This document shows positions 11,303-22,825 of a DNA stretch of 64,000 nucleotides, in pieces. Made by a program: the position numbers and the translations under genes. Source of the DNA: Phycomyces blakesleeanus NRRL 1555(-) (taxonomy: Eukaryota; Mucoromycota; Mucoromycetes; Mucorales; Phycomycetaceae); NCBI RefSeq assembly GCF_001638985.1, contig NW_017265158.1:372001-436000 (forward strand), written 5' to 3'. The notes beneath the pieces were generated by a model. That model saw only the letters and a list, made by a program, of their open reading frames with translations, was not told where the DNA came from and searched no databases. How positions within the stretch are numbered: the first letter of the stretch is position 1; each line of letters opens with the position of its first letter.

Positions 11303-11845
11303 TGTGGTATTTCAGGTACGAAACAATAGAAAAATAAAATATTTGATAATAGAGACGTATAGAAATACTTTGAGACTGTATATCAGTTTTTTTTATTCAT
11401 AAATAAAAAGTGTCCCTTTTTATAAGAAAACACAATCTGCTCTTGTCATTACGTCTTAGTTTCTTAAGGCTTTCTTCCTTTACTATATTTGGTTATTAGA
11501 GTGTATTTACTGCTTAACTAGTGTCGGTGTTACAATTATGACATCAAGTCATAAATCGTACTTCTTTAGCTCTTAGCTATTCTTTTCTCTTTTATACTAG
11601 AGCTTTAGGACTTCCTACTAAATTAGTTCCATATCGATCTGACACAGTTTACCCGGCAGTATGATATAATTATCTTAACAATCTTTAAGATATTATCTAC
11701 AGTACTAACTGTAATACTTATTGGGCTGATTACTTAATCGTTTATATATATTTTATACTGACAAGATGATAGCTACTACGCTATCCCAATATGAATATGT
11801 TCTTATATGTGATAAATCCAACATCCGAGTGTCTGGATCACCACA
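11303..11845 (-). repeat. 5' LTR of the chromovirus
   Basis: 543 bp. It differs from the other LTR of the pair at four sites (two near the ends), all C/T on the plus strand. TAAGC follows at 11846. Confidence 0.95.
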
Positions 11846-12302
11846 TAAGCAATTGGGTGCAAATTCCCGCCAACTGCTTAAGAGAGTTTATGGTAGAACA
11901 GTGGAATCAACAGTCCCAATTGATTTAGATCCTGCTCTACCTCAATGGGCTCTTAAATATGGGTCATAAATAAAACTCATTTTTTGTCATTTTTTTTCTT
12001 TTACTATCAAAATTTCTTAACACATATGTATTGTTCGCAACATATATAATAAGACTACATTAGCTTATGTATTGAAAATTTTTATTAAAAAAGAAATGTA
12101 TTAAATATTAATTGTATTGTTTGTGTGGTAAAGCATTGACAAGTATTTTCTTATTATTTGTGCTGGTTTTATAATCACATGTTGCAACAACTGATGATAT
12201 TCGATGTACTGGCAAGATGCATTCAAAATCACATGCAATAAAATCTGCACTGCAGATGTCAACACTTTCCAACTCTCTTGAATGATAATGCTCAATCTGG
12301 AA

Positions 12303-15265
12303 CTACTTAACAAACGCAAACACGTGTTTAGCTTGATAAATGACACATGTTTGGAGCTCTGTGTTATATACTGGTGGAGTGAAAGAGTGCAAGAACAGAT
12401 ACTGAATTTGGTCAGTGTATGCCAACCGATTATTGCCTTGACTTCCAAGGAACAGAGATTGAACAAATGAGCCACGACCAGAAGCATATTTGCAGCCTTT
12501 GTAAACCTGAACAAGCAAATTGATTGATTTCAACTTTATGATTTGGTTGTTGACAAAGGAGAATGGAGAGCAGAGATGCTGGTAACCTTCAAGATTTGGC
12601 ATGCAGTATGCAACTTTATAGTAATCAAGCAAATGAGGGTAGTTGACATCACTCATTGATGATGGGGTTCAATATGGAGAGAAAATGTGGATGGAGGAAG
12701 AGGTTCATTGCCAAGGAATGGAAGAGAAGGGTTTGAGTATGCTTGGATGAAGGCTGATAGTCTGAACGGGCGCTGGGGAAAAGTTATTGTATTTTTTGAA
12801 GTGGAGGGTTGAGCTGTGGCAGTAAGCTTGGCGAGAAGAGGAAGAAACAGTACTTGGCTTGGGCATGTGAGAGCAGCACAAACGAAATCACCTTTGAATG
12901 TATCTTGGACGAAACTATTCATGTATGTAACCTCAAAGAAATCTTTTCTGTTCGTATTCACATTCTTTAGCAGACCATTATATCGCTCAAACCCAAAGAG
13001 CCAATATCCATATACTGGTCCAAAATCACGGATGGTCTCGCAAAGATGGAGATGTAAATGCATGTTACAGGTGAGAATAGTTGGAGTGTAAATACGCTGG
13101 CACTTAGTACAGAATTCTTGAAGAAATTTATGGCCATCGTCAATGTCAGAGAACGTGATGCTTGGCTTTACTAATTGGCGGCAGGCATCAACAAAACTGA
13201 TCCAATTTCTGAACATTTCAATTGGCAGGACGGCCTTCAACAAGATAGGCGAATACACTAGCACCCAGGACTTCCGTTCATCAGCTTTCATGTATGGAAA
13301 GCCCTTTCCAATCTTCGATTTCAACACCACGTAATCCATTGGCACCACCAATGTCTCTGCCATTGTTTGCATCGTAGCTAGCTTTCTATCGTCTATCAGT
13401 CCTTCTTTTATCCACTGCTCCATCATTCTCTTTGGTGTCCCCAGGAATAAATTATGCATGAGATCGATGATCGTTCCATGTACTAGATTAAAGTATCCAA
13501 GGCAATGCAGCTGCGACTATTGAACACCATTTTTGATTTCCAACTGATGCCTTTCTGAGGGCGTACTGGCACTCTTCCACTCCTAGCATGCAACCTGTTT
13601 TCCAGACCGCTACAGATTTTCCACGTCGAATAGTCAAACCCACTGAAGTCGACCTGATTGGTGCTTGGTAACCTGGTAAACTGCCTCACACATCTGGGAC
13701 ATGCACAAGTACTGTTGTGGGTGATGAATCCACTGGTCTTCCTGGCAGCGGGGATGTCACAGACAATCATATGTAACGCGGCATGTACATTAACACCAGC
13801 TGGGCACTCAAAGGTCGGGATGGTTATTCCCATAAACAACTGCAGCAATTCATCAACTATTAGCTTTAAATAGTGGTTGATCTCTTCGGTCTTTGGCTCC
13901 TTAGGACCAGGCATCAAACCAACAAGGATGACATTTTCAGGCTTAAATCTTTCCTCACAAGGCAAGTTATTTATTGCAAGGTAGATAGCTCCAGTTGAAT
14001 ATGTAACGCCATCAAATGGCTGGAACCAGTCGATGTTCATTGTTAGCATCAATGAACGAGATTCATTCACAAACAATACGCCACTTTGGTCCTTTAGCTC
14101 CTTCCACATAGCACCATCATAGACATTGCATAGTGTATCTACGACCTTAAGCTCTTTGTTCCGTTGTCTGATTTTTTGCTCGAACCCAGAACAAAGAAAG
14201 AAAACTTGTAATGATCTCTGGATAGAGTTGTAGACGTATGATTACTTGCCTACCATGGCACCAGAAGATGAAACCTTCATCAATTCACAATTGCATGCTG
14301 ATCGAGAACCATGCTTTTTGAAGTTGCAATGAGTAGGGATAGGCACATCTTGTTTGTAAACCTTGTGGCAGTCTTCACATACAACAGACTTCTTGATACC
14401 ATTGGTGTAATTGGAAAAACCAGTCATTCTTTGCAGGCCAATAAGACTTGTTGGTAATTGAAAATCTTCGCCATAGATCTTGAGTAACTGATTGATAAAT
14501 TCAATCAATATGGCGGCACCTTTGTTAATAACATAACGCGAGATAAAAAGAACGGCAAAGGTAGCAATGAACTGATGGACAGGGTTTTCAGGCATGTTAG
14601 GAGCATTAAATGGGTCTATTTAAAATTAACAAAAATAAATTAGAACAAATTTTCTTTAAATCTGTTTTTAAGAAAACAAAATCATTTATGACTGACCTTC
14701 ATTAACAAACTCTTCAACATCTGTCTTGACACCTTCTTCTTCACCACTGCCAGAGTCAGAGTTCATGTCTCTTTCAATGTCAGAGTCATTGCCATTGACC
14801 TCGCTGATCTCATTGTCTACCAAGACATTGTCAGCCATCATGGCGGCATTCAAATCAGATGAGTTGGCCTGATCGTCTTTTTTTTGATGGATTCAGATTG
14901 ACAGGTCGGGATATATACAAATATAGATTAGTTTAGCTTATTGTCTCTACTGGTTTTCAAATATTTTTTTCTTTTCTTTTCTTATATTGGGTATCAACGT
15001 CCATCATTTGTTCTTCTTGCACAGCTGTGTTTCATTAAAATTAAAAAATAAAGAAGTTATTACTCAGCAATCAAAAAATAAACCCTGAATATAACATACT
15101 ATTTGCCAATCTTTCAGCCATATCCAGTCTCTTGATTCTCTCAAGCTCATCTTTTCTAATATGGCGCTCAGTGGTTCTGCTTGTCACCAATGAGTATCCC
15201 TGTGAATTTCTGCTACATTGAGCACAATGGCAGACAACATTACATCGGTGGGAGATAGAAGACAT
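12303..15265 (-). pseudogene. E1 tnp2/CACTA-like transposase, spliced and broken
   Basis: The gene starts at 15265 with a Cys-rich head (CHCAQC...SRTTERH) of the kind seen in tnp2 transposases. An acidic exon follows (about 14700-14890), then an exon beginning in the segment PENPVHQFIATFAVLF (14595-14242) with a CEDCHKVY zinc-like motif. The main part has DWFQPFDG, GLMPGPKEPKT, CPRCVRQF and MHNLFLGTPKRMMEQW, the last being the tnp2 hallmark region. Breaks seen are TAA at 14242-14244, a one-base loss near 13584 (relative to E2) that shifts the frame, TAG at 13517-13519 in place of Trp, and a shift near 12660. The last frame ends at 12303. It faces the accessory gene tail to tail. Confidence 0.8.
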
Positions 15266-15784
15266 TTTATGTGTTTTGTTTGATGTGATTTATTGAGAAT
15301 AAAAAGAGGAACAAGCATAAAAAATACTTTATTTGCACCGACTTTATAGTAAAAAAAAGCATTATATTTTATGGTTGTTTAATTGAATTCTTCTAACAAG
15401 TTCTTTTCTATATTATTAAATATATAAAGAGACATGACAATTATGATATTATCAATTCATAGTCTTTATTCAAATGTTTTCAAGAATGCCTGTTGTGTGT
15501 AAAAGACATATATTTTTCTACTATGAGTTTATAAATAGATTATTGCGAGAGTAAATCCAGAAAATAGTAGAAATAAAAAAAAAGGGGTGGTAGAATAAGA
15601 ATTATGATAGGTCTCTGTATGTGAATTTAGCCTTCCATACCAGACTGATATTCTAAAATTCTGTTTGGCAATAAAACCAACTAAAACTATATCTTTGACC
15701 TGAACTTCAAAAAACACACTGAGTTGAAAAAAATCACTATTTCTACACATGTGTTTACCAACCTGGCCACATTGTTAATCAGAG

Positions 15785-15798
15785 CGGGTTTTCCAGTG
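15785..15798 (-). repeat. E1 right terminal inverted repeat
   Basis: Read on the minus strand this begins CACTGGAAAACCCG. The first 10 bases match the left end, and TTA follows on the plus strand. Confidence 0.75.
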
Positions 15799-16296
15799 TT
15801 ATTGCAGACACTAGGCATTCACATAGTTGTGGTCAACCAATTTTTTTGGCAGTCAACTGATTTTTTTTCTTAATTTTAGACAAAAATTTTATTCCAAAAA
15901 CGGGCAACAGATTTAAGTGCATCTTTAGTAAAAGACAGGGGGTGTACTAAATCTCACTCCTTTTAAGGAAATCTTAATTGACAAAATATTTTAAGTTATG
16001 ACAGGCTTAACTTCCTTTATTTTGAGATAACAATTTATTTCTCAAACATTTACTTCTTTCTTTAATCAACACTTCTTGACTTTATCTCACAACATACATA
16101 CTTTCAAACTTGTTGAAGTAACAACCTCTATTATCAATGACTTACAATACAAAAATCCACTAAAATACTATGGTGTAAAACTGCCTGTAATATAGTATAA
16201 TTTCGGGGTTTAACTTCTATCTTTGATGTGATTCAATATGGTACTAAAGGTAGCTTGAGAACAAGTGCCGTGTTGCACCCAATATGTGAAGTAAAT
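15799..16296. other. Spacer between E1 and E2; no gene seen
   Basis: About 500 bp of AT-rich DNA that begins with the right TTA of E1. It holds a GGGGTTTAAC motif near 16205 that also occurs 60 bp inside the left end of E1, so part of it may be old transposon end. No open frame of note. Confidence 0.4.
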
Positions 16297-16699
16297 CTTG
16301 GAAAAATGACTGAATAGGGTTCATTAGTATTTCTGTGTGTACACTGGCATAGTATAAAGTATTAAGACAGTTTAGTTTAAGTTTATACTGTATTGTAATA
16401 CACGGGTCATGCCAGTTTAAAGAACAATATGCAGGTACTTGACTCATGTAGTAAAGCTATCTTTACTGAAAAGTTTTCAGTAAAGATAGGATTGTCAACT
16501 GTTTTAACCAATCCTTGACACTCTTTATTATGAGATCATCCATAGCATGCTCCCCCAATTACTTGATATTCAGTTATTATTGGTTTAAAATATAGTTTAC
16601 TTTTTGGGATTTATTAAAAAAAAAGAATTGTTCTGGACTGATGACCTAGTAGTATTATTGTATATCCTGGATCCTTTTTACTGACCTGCTTGATATTAT

Positions 16700-17777
16700 T
16701 TTAGATTGAGTGGTTCTTTACCCAAAAAAATAAAATGCCTGAAAAATAAAAACAATATACTGTTTGATATGATAGAGCAATGTTTAGAAAGTATAAACAA
16801 GTGCGTTCAATCAAAAGGATTATGCTTTCTATATTCTACAGATACCAGCATTTATACAAACTTATATTTACATAACAGCTGTTTGTTGAGAATAGACAGA
16901 ATTTTTTTTTGAGGATGGTAAAGATGACATTTGATATGATTCCTTTGACTATGAGAATAATTGACAAAAATTAGTTTGGATGAATTGGATGCTAGAGAAA
17001 TTCATTTACCTTTATAAATCAAGAGAATATATTTGTAATCCAAGAAGTACTTTTCAAGAGCTAATATAGCATCTAGTAAAAGAAAATATTATATTATTAT
17101 AGTATATCAATTATGTTAACGTATAAATATTCTTTAAAAAAAAGACTTACCATTGTAATGTCAGTAGCATGGGATAAAGACTCTTGATCTATGGCGTGTT
17201 TGTGAGAGGGACGCTCACCTATAATAAAAAATATATTTGATTAGATAAATATTAAAACCTAATATAATAAAAAAAGAGATATAAAATATTATCATGTTGA
17301 TAGCCATATTTAACTATAGAGAGTATTTTTGATGATATGGTCTTTATGAAAGAAAGAGAAAAAGTTAGAATAATGTTATGGACTGATGACAAGAAGTATA
17401 TTTACTAATCTTTACTAATCCGGATGACTATTGTGAAGAAGATGCATCCAAAAAAAATAAAACGCTAGTGTCTACAACAACAGAAACAATTATTATTTTT
17501 AGTTATATATATATATATATATATATATTATTTTAAATAAGTCATCTTACCAGAAAAACATGTGAAAATAATGAAAGTTGGAAAGAAAGAGAATGGAAGA
17601 GAAAAAGAGAGAAGAGAGAAAACAGTAAAATGGGGAAAAAGTAAAAAATAAAAAATAAAAATAAAAAAAAGCCAAAAGACTGAAGAATGGAAGGATGGAA
17701 GGACAAAAAGACAAAAAGACAAAAAAGCAATAAGCATATATTAGATGAAGTTCAAAATAAAGTAATATGAAGGCCAA
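16700..17777 (-). other. E2 subterminal region, counterpart of the E1 possible third frame
   Basis: AT-rich, with an (AT)n run at 17503-17528. On the minus strand a small exon-like segment (about 17218-17153) reads in one frame from an AG to a GTAAG and contains SHKHAIDQESLSHATD. A second conserved segment is FTIVIRISK near 17408-17440, and a third, very T-rich hydrophobic one lies at 17777-17551. Low-complexity composition could produce the hydrophobic frame by chance, so no gene is called. Confidence 0.22.
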
Positions 17778-18062
17778 TTCTCATTTAGTATTTAAAGAAG
17801 TTATTTTGGATATATTCATAAAATAATATTCATTGCATATAAATATTCTCAGACCTTTAATATCATTGAAAGTTTGTTCTTTATTTATTGTTGCGCACTT
17901 AATCACAAATCTTTATCTACTCACTCACCTACCCAAACATCTACACAAACGATTTCAATCTACCTCTGTAGGTTTATTTTAAAAGACATAAAATATATAT
18001 GAATTTGTATAATAGACCAATATTAATAATTGCAAAATGGGCAATACAACATTTATTAGAAA

Positions 18063-19241
18063 ATGTCTGGAAACCGCCATATTCTCCCTGAGATTACTGT
18101 GGGAGAGAAAAGAATCATTTCCAGCCTTGCTGGTATGCAAGCTAACATAAAAGCAGTAAAGTGTCAATTGTCTGACATGGGCAAAAACGTTGGTGTCATT
18201 GTGGCAACCAGCTCTGATAATGCTGTACCAACCAGCACGGTTGCCAACCCTATTTCTGCTCCCATTGTTGCCACCATCCTTGCTACTGCTAGTACCAAGA
18301 TCACTGCACCTCCCCGAGCAGATTTTGCTGCGGGACCAAGTAAGGCCAATACCAAAAATGTCTATGTATGTATTCGAATATATAAAAATATATCAATTCA
18401 GTATTTAATTATAATCAAACAGAAATTCATCAAAGGGTATATGTGAGATCCCAACTTTCAGTCAGACGAGCCCGCCTTGGTGCAGGCAAACAAAAATAGA
18501 CCCAGGTGGGCCACTACAGTTTGCTTTTGCCTTTCGCCTAACCAAGAATTGGCTAAGAATGTTTTTGAATATCTGGTGCTTAAGTTTGTTAATGTTAGAA
18601 TGAGAGAGGCTGACCTGAACAAATATGTCTACACGACTTACTGCTTGAGTAAGCATGAGCAGAACAAGGATAAAGAAGCCAAGAAGAAGTCTAATACTGT
18701 TTCCAGAAGACATGGGCATGAGAAGAAGATACATTATATTTTTAATTGATTTCATTTTATATTTTTCTTGATATAAATTAGAAAAAATTCTAAATTGATA
18801 TTTCTATTAGCACTTCAGACATCGCAAGGCAGCATACAATAAGAACAGGATTGCTATTAACAAGAAAATGGCGCAAGATTGCTCTGCTCTGCTCATCAGA
18901 GAAGCAATGTCTGAAGGTGAATCAGACAGTGATTCAAGAGGCTCAACTTCTTCCCGACTGATTTGGATCTCGCGTCCAGGATAGAGAAGCGATGAGATAT
19001 ATTTTTCAGATAATTTAAATATTTTTTTATTTTTGTAATGTATAATAATATATGGATATGAATATTGTCTTTTGTATAGTACAATCGTTTGATTAAACTT
19101 GTTGATGAGGCTGTTAAAACTGATTTGGGCAGCAATGCCTATCAGTTACTAGAACAAATTTGGTTAAGAATCACAGATTCGGCAGTCCCAGATGCAATTG
19201 CATCACAGTTACCTCAGTAGGCTCTTAGAAATGGGCCCTAA
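18063..19241 (+). pseudogene. E2 accessory gene, four exons, inactivated
   Basis: This is a paralogue of the E1 accessory gene with the same exon layout: exon 1 at 18063-18365, exon 2 from about 18434, exon 3 from about 18813, exon 4 from about 19080 to TAA at 19239-19241. Shared features are the helical head, the basic middle (KPRW-like NRPRWATTV, LSPNQELAK), the acidic SEGESDSDS stretch and the tail PQ-ALRNGP. Breaks compared with E1 are TGA at 18444-18446 where E1 has TGG, TAG at 19218-19220 where E1 has TGG, and a lost splice donor at 18729 (AT where E1 has GT). All three are G to A. Protein divergence between copies is large while layout is kept, which suggests past selection on the protein. 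Confidence 0.7.
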
Positions 19242-19733
19242 ATAAAATATGCAAATTCTTTTTTTTTAAACAAAAAAAAACTTTTCGTCTATGCCTACTT
19301 CCTACACTCTAATTATCAAAAAAAATATAAAAAGAGATACTACTTATCATTGGAATTTTCACTTTGTTTTTCTTTATAGAAAGAGGGGCATAGGGCATAT
19401 TTATTAATAGAAATTTTAGACATAGTATTTTTTAGGTAAACGAATGATAAGTGTTTTTTTGATATTTTTTCTTGTTTTTTCAGTAGCAGTTGCAACTTTC
19501 ATGTTAATGCATTATACTGGCAGAATGCTATGGTAATTGTCTGGCGTGAAGTTTAGCAAGTAGACATCAATGCTTTTAGTTTTGCATCTTTTATCAGCTG
19601 TAATTGATAACCATAAGATATATGCAAAGATGTGTTTTTTTATAGACTTGGAATGCAGAAGAGTTTGGATGTGGTGAAGGTGTGAATAAATGAATGGACT
19701 AGTACTGAATTTGTCCCGTGAATGCGGTTTTAG

Positions 19734-22559
19734 TTACATTTCCACTGCAAGAAACATTGCTTGTATGAAAGACCTACGATTTCCAAAACTGTTTTTGTCT
19801 TTATATATTTGGCCAAGGAGATTGATTGATTTTAATTTTGTAATTTGATCATCAACAAAATAAGGGCATAAGGAAGCATTGCAGTAACTAACAATATCAG
19901 GATTGTCATATACAAGCTGATAAAAATGAAGTAATTGAGGATAATCAATATCACTCATTGTTGATGCATTTAAGAAACGTAATGGGAAAGATGATGAAGG
20001 AAGTGGTTTGTTGCCTTTTGTTGAAGGTAATAGACATAAAGATATGTTAACAAATTGTTGCAATCAGAAATTTTGGCGTGAAAGGGAGACATAGGAGGCA
20101 TAGGAGGCATAGGAGGCATATGAATTATAGTTGGTGGTAGTTGTGGCAGAGGAAGTAAGTTTTTGAAGGAGTGAGATGAAGGGGACTAGGCTAGGGCATG
20201 TCAAGACCTTTTGCACATAATCACCCTTATATGCATCATTAATGAATGTTTTCATATATGTAGCCTCAAATCTGTCTTTTCAGTTGGTGTCAATTTTCTT
20301 AAGCAGCCCATTGTATCTCTCAAAACCAAAGAGCCAATAACCATACACTGGTCCAAAATCGTTGATGGTCTCACGAAGATAAAGATGCAGATGCATGTTG
20401 CAGGTGAGAAAACCAGGTTTATATATCACTAGACATTGCTGACAGAAACTCTGCAGATAGTTGTGAGCTTTGTTGATTTCAGACATGGTAGTTGATGACT
20501 TTACAAGAAGACGGCATGTATTTACAAAATCCATCCAGTTCTTCAACTTGTGTTGCAGCAGAATATTCTTCAAAAGAACTGGAGAGTATACTAATACTCA
20601 AGATTTTCATTCGTCTGCTTTTATGTACAAGAAACCCTTCCCAATTTTGGATTTCAAAATTGTGTAATTGGCTGGCAGCACTATTGATTCTGATATCTTT
20701 TGCATTGTGGCCAAATCCGCTGGTGATATGTCATTTTCTTTGATCTATTTTTCAACCATTCTTTTTGCTGTTCCCAGGAAAAGATTATGTATGGGATCAA
20801 TGATTGTTCCACATACTAGATCAAAGTATCCAAGATGATACAACTGCGATCATCAAACACCATTTTCGACCTCCAGCTGCTGTCTTTCTGAGGGGGTACT
20901 TGCACTTTCCTACTCCTCAGCATGCAAACAATTCATATCATTATTCTTTGGCTGCCATTGGTCTGTGTCGAATCCAGAAAAGTCAACAGCAGAACTGCCT
21001 TCCAGGCAAGAGAATTGTTTGTTACATTTGTAACATGCATACGTGCTATTACGTGCAGTGAATCCACTGGTATTTCTTGCTGCAGGAATGTCACATGCTA
21101 CCATTAATAATGCTGCACAAATCCGGGCGCCTGTTGAGTATTTGTAAGCAGGTACATGTATTCTAACATACAGCTGCAATAACTTATCCACCAATGGTCT
21201 TAAGTAGTTATTGATTTTGTCAGTTTTTGGCTCCTTTGGCCCAGATATAAGTCCAACTAGAATCGTGTTCTCTGCCAAAAACCGTCCTTCTTGCAGAAGA
21301 TTGTTGACAACCAGATACATAGCACCACACAAATAACTGGCCCCATCAAAGGGCTGGAACCAATCGATATTCAACGTGATCATTAACAAATGAGGGTCTT
21401 CAACAAAGAATTCGTCATCCTTATCTTCCAACTCTTTTCACATATCGCCATAATATACATCACACAATGTATTTACAATATTTAACTGCTTATTTTACTG
21501 TCTGCTTTTTTGCTCAAAATCTGAGCAGAGAAAGAGCAATCTTAGTGCATTTTTTACTGACTCATAACAGTATTCACGTTTGGCGACCTGGAGACCAGAG
21601 GAAGATGTTTTTGTCAATTGACAGTTGTGTGCAGAACGCGCACCAAGCTTCATGGAGTCACAATAGAAAGGAGCCAATGCACTTTCCTCATACATCTTGT
21701 GGCAGTCCTGACACACAAGGAATCTCTGAATGCCTTTGTTCATGGTGGAGAAACCTGTCATGCGTTTGAGACCAGGAAGGCTCAAGGGCAATTGGAAATC
21801 CTGCTCATAAATCGTCAAGAGCTTGTTGATGAACTCGATCAAGACAACAGCACCCTTGTTGACCACATAGCAGGAAGTGAACATTACCACAAAAGTAGCA
21901 ATGAATCTGTGCACTGGGTTCTCAGGCATATTGGGGGTGGAAAAAGGGTCTATTGTAAAAAAAATTAACACCCCCATTTTTTTTCTTAGTTGTTCAATAC
22001 TGACCTTCATTATCAAATTCTTCAACCTCGATTTCAACAATGTCTTCAACTTCTTCGACCTTCTTGACCTCTTCGCTTTCTTCTTCATCATTTTCTGCGT
22101 CATTATCATCATCAGCATTGTCAATAACCTCATTGTCAATAGTCATGTTGTTATTGTCAGACATAATATTGGCTTCCCAAAAAGGTGAGTTGGTCTGACT
22201 GACCAATATTTCTGAGGGGCCTGCTTCCTGGGACAGAAAAGCTACATATAGAATAAAACTCTTAGTTTATATCCTCTGGTGTTAAAATATATTCTGCTTA
22301 CTTTCAACATCAACTTCCATTGAGCTGCTTTGAGCAGATATATCTATTAAAAATTATTATTATACAAAATACCCCCAAAAAATAAAAATCAAAAATTCCA
22401 AAAAAAAGTACCTATTTCACTTCTTTCAAAGGCTTCATATCTTGCTCTTTTGTTATGGCGTTGAGCAGTTCGTCTTTGAACTAGACTGTAACCTTCTTGG
22501 TTATTTTTGCATTCGTTGCAAAAGCACTTTTTATTATGAGTGTTTGAAGTAGAGAATAT
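19734..22559 (-). pseudogene. E2 tnp2/CACTA-like transposase, heavily decayed
   Basis: Same order of blocks as the E1 transposase: CFCNEC...RRTAQRH head (22530-22420), acidic exon (about 22200-22010), PENPVHRFIATFVVMF and CQDCHKMYEE exon (from about 21950), DWFQPFDG, GLISGPKEPKT, ACYKCNKQF, HNLFLGTAKRM, and a GPVYGYWLFGFERYNG block that is nearly identical in E1. The start codon expected at 22557-22559 reads ATA rather than ATG. In-frame stops include TGA at 21438-21440 and TAG at 20745-20747, both Trp codons in E1. The C-terminal frame ends at 19734. A GGAGGCATA tandem repeat at about 20095-20118 adds an imperfect Tyr-Ala-Ser repeat. Confidence 0.75.
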
Positions 22560-22825
22560 TGTGTTTTTTTAATTGTTTAAAATGTTAAAGTAAAATAGAA
22601 ACAAGTGTTACATATGTTTTTATTTATTACAACTTTATAATAATAATGATAAAGTAACTATGATGATTGAAATAGCTAAGCCAATAGGATCCAGTACAAT
22701 GCCACTATCAGTTTGAACACAAAAATAATGCTGAGATAAAAAATCACCCTAAATTTACTATGGTGTTCAGGTACCCCCACACATAGATATTCAGGGTCAT
22801 TTTTCCAGTGTTACCTCTGCCAAAC

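Larger units (their letters stand above)
5718..11845 (-). mobile_element. Ty3/gypsy chromovirus, full length, two LTRs
   Basis: The element is 6128 bp, oriented on the minus strand, and bounded by TAAGC at 5713-5717 and 11846-11850. LTR ends are TGTGGT...ACCACA. Order in the element's own sense is 5' LTR (11303-11845), a 22-bp leader, gag-protease-RT-RNase H (11280-7675), integrase (7656-6625), chromodomain (6624-6379) and 3' LTR (6260-5718). The LTRs differ at 4 of 543 positions by my comparison, all transitions, which indicates a recent insertion. Two in-frame stops split the polyprotein. A purine-rich GGGTGGGGATAA precedes the 3' LTR and fits a polypurine tract. It belongs to a retrotransposon lineage, not an infectious agent of animals or crops. 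Confidence 0.95.
4708..11969 (+). pseudogene. E1 accessory gene, interrupted by a Ty3 chromovirus
   Basis: This is a spliced gene of unknown family that is paired with a tnp2-like transposase in both E1 and E2. Exons are 4708-4986, 5045-5350, 5422-5607 and 5675-5717, continuing at 11851-11969 beyond the retroelement. Without the insert the frame is open for about 310 residues with all junctions in phase. The protein has an N-terminal helical Met/Lys-rich segment, a Ser/Thr/Ala-rich linker, a basic middle (residues about 94-195, with SRRRQQRELPETRR), a Ser/Asp-acidic stretch (SEGESDDDMS) and a conserved tail ending in PQWALKYGS. By position it resembles the second gene (TnpA role) of plant CACTA elements, but no sequence similarity to TnpA can be claimed. 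The retroelement splits exon 4 after 5717 with a TAAGC duplication. Confidence 0.7.
2876..15798. mobile_element. E1: tnp2/CACTA-like transposon with TTA duplication
   Basis: The left terminus is CACTGGAAAAATGACC at 2876. The right terminus is the inverse (...GGTTTTCCAGTG) ending at 15798. TTA flanks both ends (2873-2875 and 15799-15801), matching the 3-bp duplication typical of CACTA elements. Inside are a plus-strand accessory gene (4708-11969) and a minus-strand tnp2-like transposase (12303-15265) in convergent order. A chromovirus sits inside the accessory gene. Removing it leaves a native element of about 6.8 kb, close to the size of E2. TIR identity is strong only over about 10 bp, so the end assignment rests on TIR, TSD and gene content together. 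Confidence 0.8.
16297..22810. mobile_element. E2: decayed second copy of the two-gene tnp2-like transposon
   Basis: The gene pair and its convergent order are the same as in E1. The right end is clear: ...GGTCATTTTTCCAGTG ending at 22810 and followed by TTA, an exact 16-base inverse of the E1 left end. The left end is uncertain. The best candidate is TCTTGGAAAAATGAC at 16296-16310, which shares GGAAAAATGAC with the TIR but has lost the CAC and a clear TTA. That choice gives 6.5 kb, close to the native length of E1 without its insert. Short conserved blocks run through the whole left half, so the copies are homologous end to end. Confidence 0.65.

Noticed and set aside
11766..11969. Plus-strand 67-codon frame ending at 11969
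   Set aside because: It is a chimera of the LTR end and the last exon of the E1 accessory gene. Only the part after 11850 is real coding sequence.
16330..16345. CACTGG at about 16335 as the left end of E2
   Set aside because: It matches only CACTGG and continues CATAG without the AAAAATGACC part, and TTA does not precede it. The candidate at 16297 shares more of the TIR.
17528..17777. Three overlapping minus-strand frames rich in Phe and Leu, as a membrane protein
   Set aside because: The plus strand is an A/G-rich low-complexity stretch, which forces Phe/Leu/Ser codons on the other strand. Only a short segment is conserved with E1.
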